Of a stretch of 14,271 bases of DNA, positions 13,681 to 14,271 are shown in pieces. This DNA comes from DASPKX01 sp035627835. GTDB taxonomy: Bacteria > Verrucomicrobiota > Verrucomicrobiia > Limisphaerales > SXQI01. The stretch is from the NCBI GenBank assembly GCA_035627835.1, contig DASPKX010000073.1, forward strand, positions 1-14,271, in the 5' to 3' direction. Within the stretch, counting starts at the first letter, position 1. Each line of letters starts with the position of its first letter. Both the position numbers and the translations under genes were made by a program. Under the pieces are notes generated by a model. The model had not been told where the DNA came from, did not search any database, and saw nothing but the letters and a program-made list of their open reading frames with translations.

Positions 13681-13787
13681 GCGTTCAGGGTTGCCACAGC
13701 GTGGCTGAATTGCGAATCGAAAATCCGGCGGATCCTGCCCGCACCTGGTTGCGCGGTTTGGCGGGAGGAGTAGGCTGCGATGCAAAC

Positions 13788-14271
13788 ATGGTTCGAATTG
13801 CGCCGCTTTTCTGCTTGTTAGGGTCCGTTGCCGTTTCGCTTGCCCAGGGTTTATTCCCGGTGGGCGTGGCGCGGGTGGACATCACCGCTGAACGTCCAAT
13901 CCGCCTCTCTGGATTTGCGGTGCGAACGAAGCCGTCCGACCCTGGAACATATCGTTTAAGCGCAACGGCTTTAGCCCTCGGGAGCACAAACAACCAGAGC
14001 CTCTGCATCGCTATCACCGTTGATAACCTGGGCATTCCAGAATATATGACGGCGGAGGTTCATTCACAGTTATCGCGAAAATTTGCATTGAAGCGCGAGC
14101 AGTTTGCGATATCGGCGACGCACACCCATTCCGCGCCCATGCTAACGAAAGTGGCGCCCAACCTCTTCGCTAAAGATATCCTCGCCGAGGAGCAAAAGGA
14201 GATCGACCGCTACACGAAGGAACTCACTGCGAAATTGGTGGAAGTCTCCATCTCGGCGGTGGAGCAGCAAA
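13788..14271 (+). CDS. Neutral/alkaline ceramidase-like protein (partial, 3' cut by window edge)
   Basis: The first 161 residues are visible and the frame is open to the window end. Residues 1-19 (MVRIAPLFCLLGSVAVSLA) form a signal peptide. Then FPVGVARVDITAERPIRLSG (23-42) and AITVDNLGIPEYMT match the start of the neutral/alkaline non-lysosomal ceramidase N-terminal domain. ISATHTHSAPML (108-119) is the family's histidine pair that binds zinc. In bacteria such domains occur in true ceramidases and in many exported hydrolases of unknown substrate, so the name describes the fold, not proven activity. The ATG at 13788 is in frame with the signal peptide; GGAGG (13764-13768) is too far for a good Shine-Dalgarno site. 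It is divergent from the DUF885 gene, with 107 bases between starts. Confidence 0.85.
   Translation, partial: MVRIAPLFCLLGSVAVSLAQGLFPVGVARVDITAERPIRLSGFAVRTKPSDPGTYRLSATALALGSTNNQSLCIAITVDNLGIPEYMTAEVHSQLSRKFALKREQFAISATHTHSAPMLTKVAPNLFAKDILAEEQKEIDRYTKELTAKLVEVSISAVEQQ

Noticed and set aside
13693..13705. GCCAC-AGC-GTGGC inverted repeat upstream of the DUF885 gene
   Set aside because: The stem is only 5 bp, with no T run and no symmetry to known operators. Such repeats are expected by chance in GC-rich DNA.

Overview
This 14.3 kb window reads as ordinary chromosome of a Gram-negative heterotroph. LpxI (lipid A synthesis) and exported proteins with cleavable signal peptides show an outer membrane. 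The mix of an exported LamG-fold protein, an exported DUF885 protein, a neutral-ceramidase-like protein, weak or absent Shine-Dalgarno sites and moderately high GC suggests Verrucomicrobiota or a relative in the PVC group. That assignment is inference: there is no rRNA or other marker gene here. I see no IS element, phage gene, CRISPR array, tRNA or rRNA.

Layout. The window opens with the C-terminal end of a coiled-coil protein (+, 1-192), convergent with an exported LamG-fold protein (-, 283-1341). Next is ilvB, the acetolactate synthase large subunit (-, 1446-3293), closed by a clear intrinsic terminator. Upstream come two small unknown proteins (-, 3540-3794 and 3863-4108) and thiD (-, 4290-5087). 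Divergent from thiD is an apparent pair on the + strand: an Rrf2-family regulator of CymR type and lpxI. A stand-alone response-regulator receiver protein follows (+), convergent with a family-2 glycosyltransferase (-) and mnmA (-). Divergent from mnmA is purN (+). It converges on a minus-strand cluster, transcribed from 13680 down to 10105: an exported DUF885 protein, a cysteine synthase and a two-domain thiosulfate sulfurtransferase. A neutral-ceramidase-like gene runs off the right edge (+).

The best finding is upstream of ilvB (minus strand, about 3511 to 3347): a near-consensus promoter, a 25-codon leader peptide with five consecutive valines (six in total), a hairpin in the valine codons, a possible antiterminator and a strong terminator followed by six T. 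The pieces lie in the order and overlap expected of classical ribosome-mediated transcription attenuation, here sensing charged tRNA-Val. Two features are unusual. The promoter leaves almost no 5' UTR, so the leader peptide may be translated leaderless. An ATG overlapping the leader stop codon is in frame with ilvB with no stop between, so an N-terminally extended enzyme is conceivable.

Sulfur metabolism is a second theme: cysteine synthase next to a sulfurtransferase, the tRNA thiolase MnmA, and a CymR-like Rrf2 regulator lacking the cysteine set of [2Fe-2S] members. A regulatory link among these is inference only.
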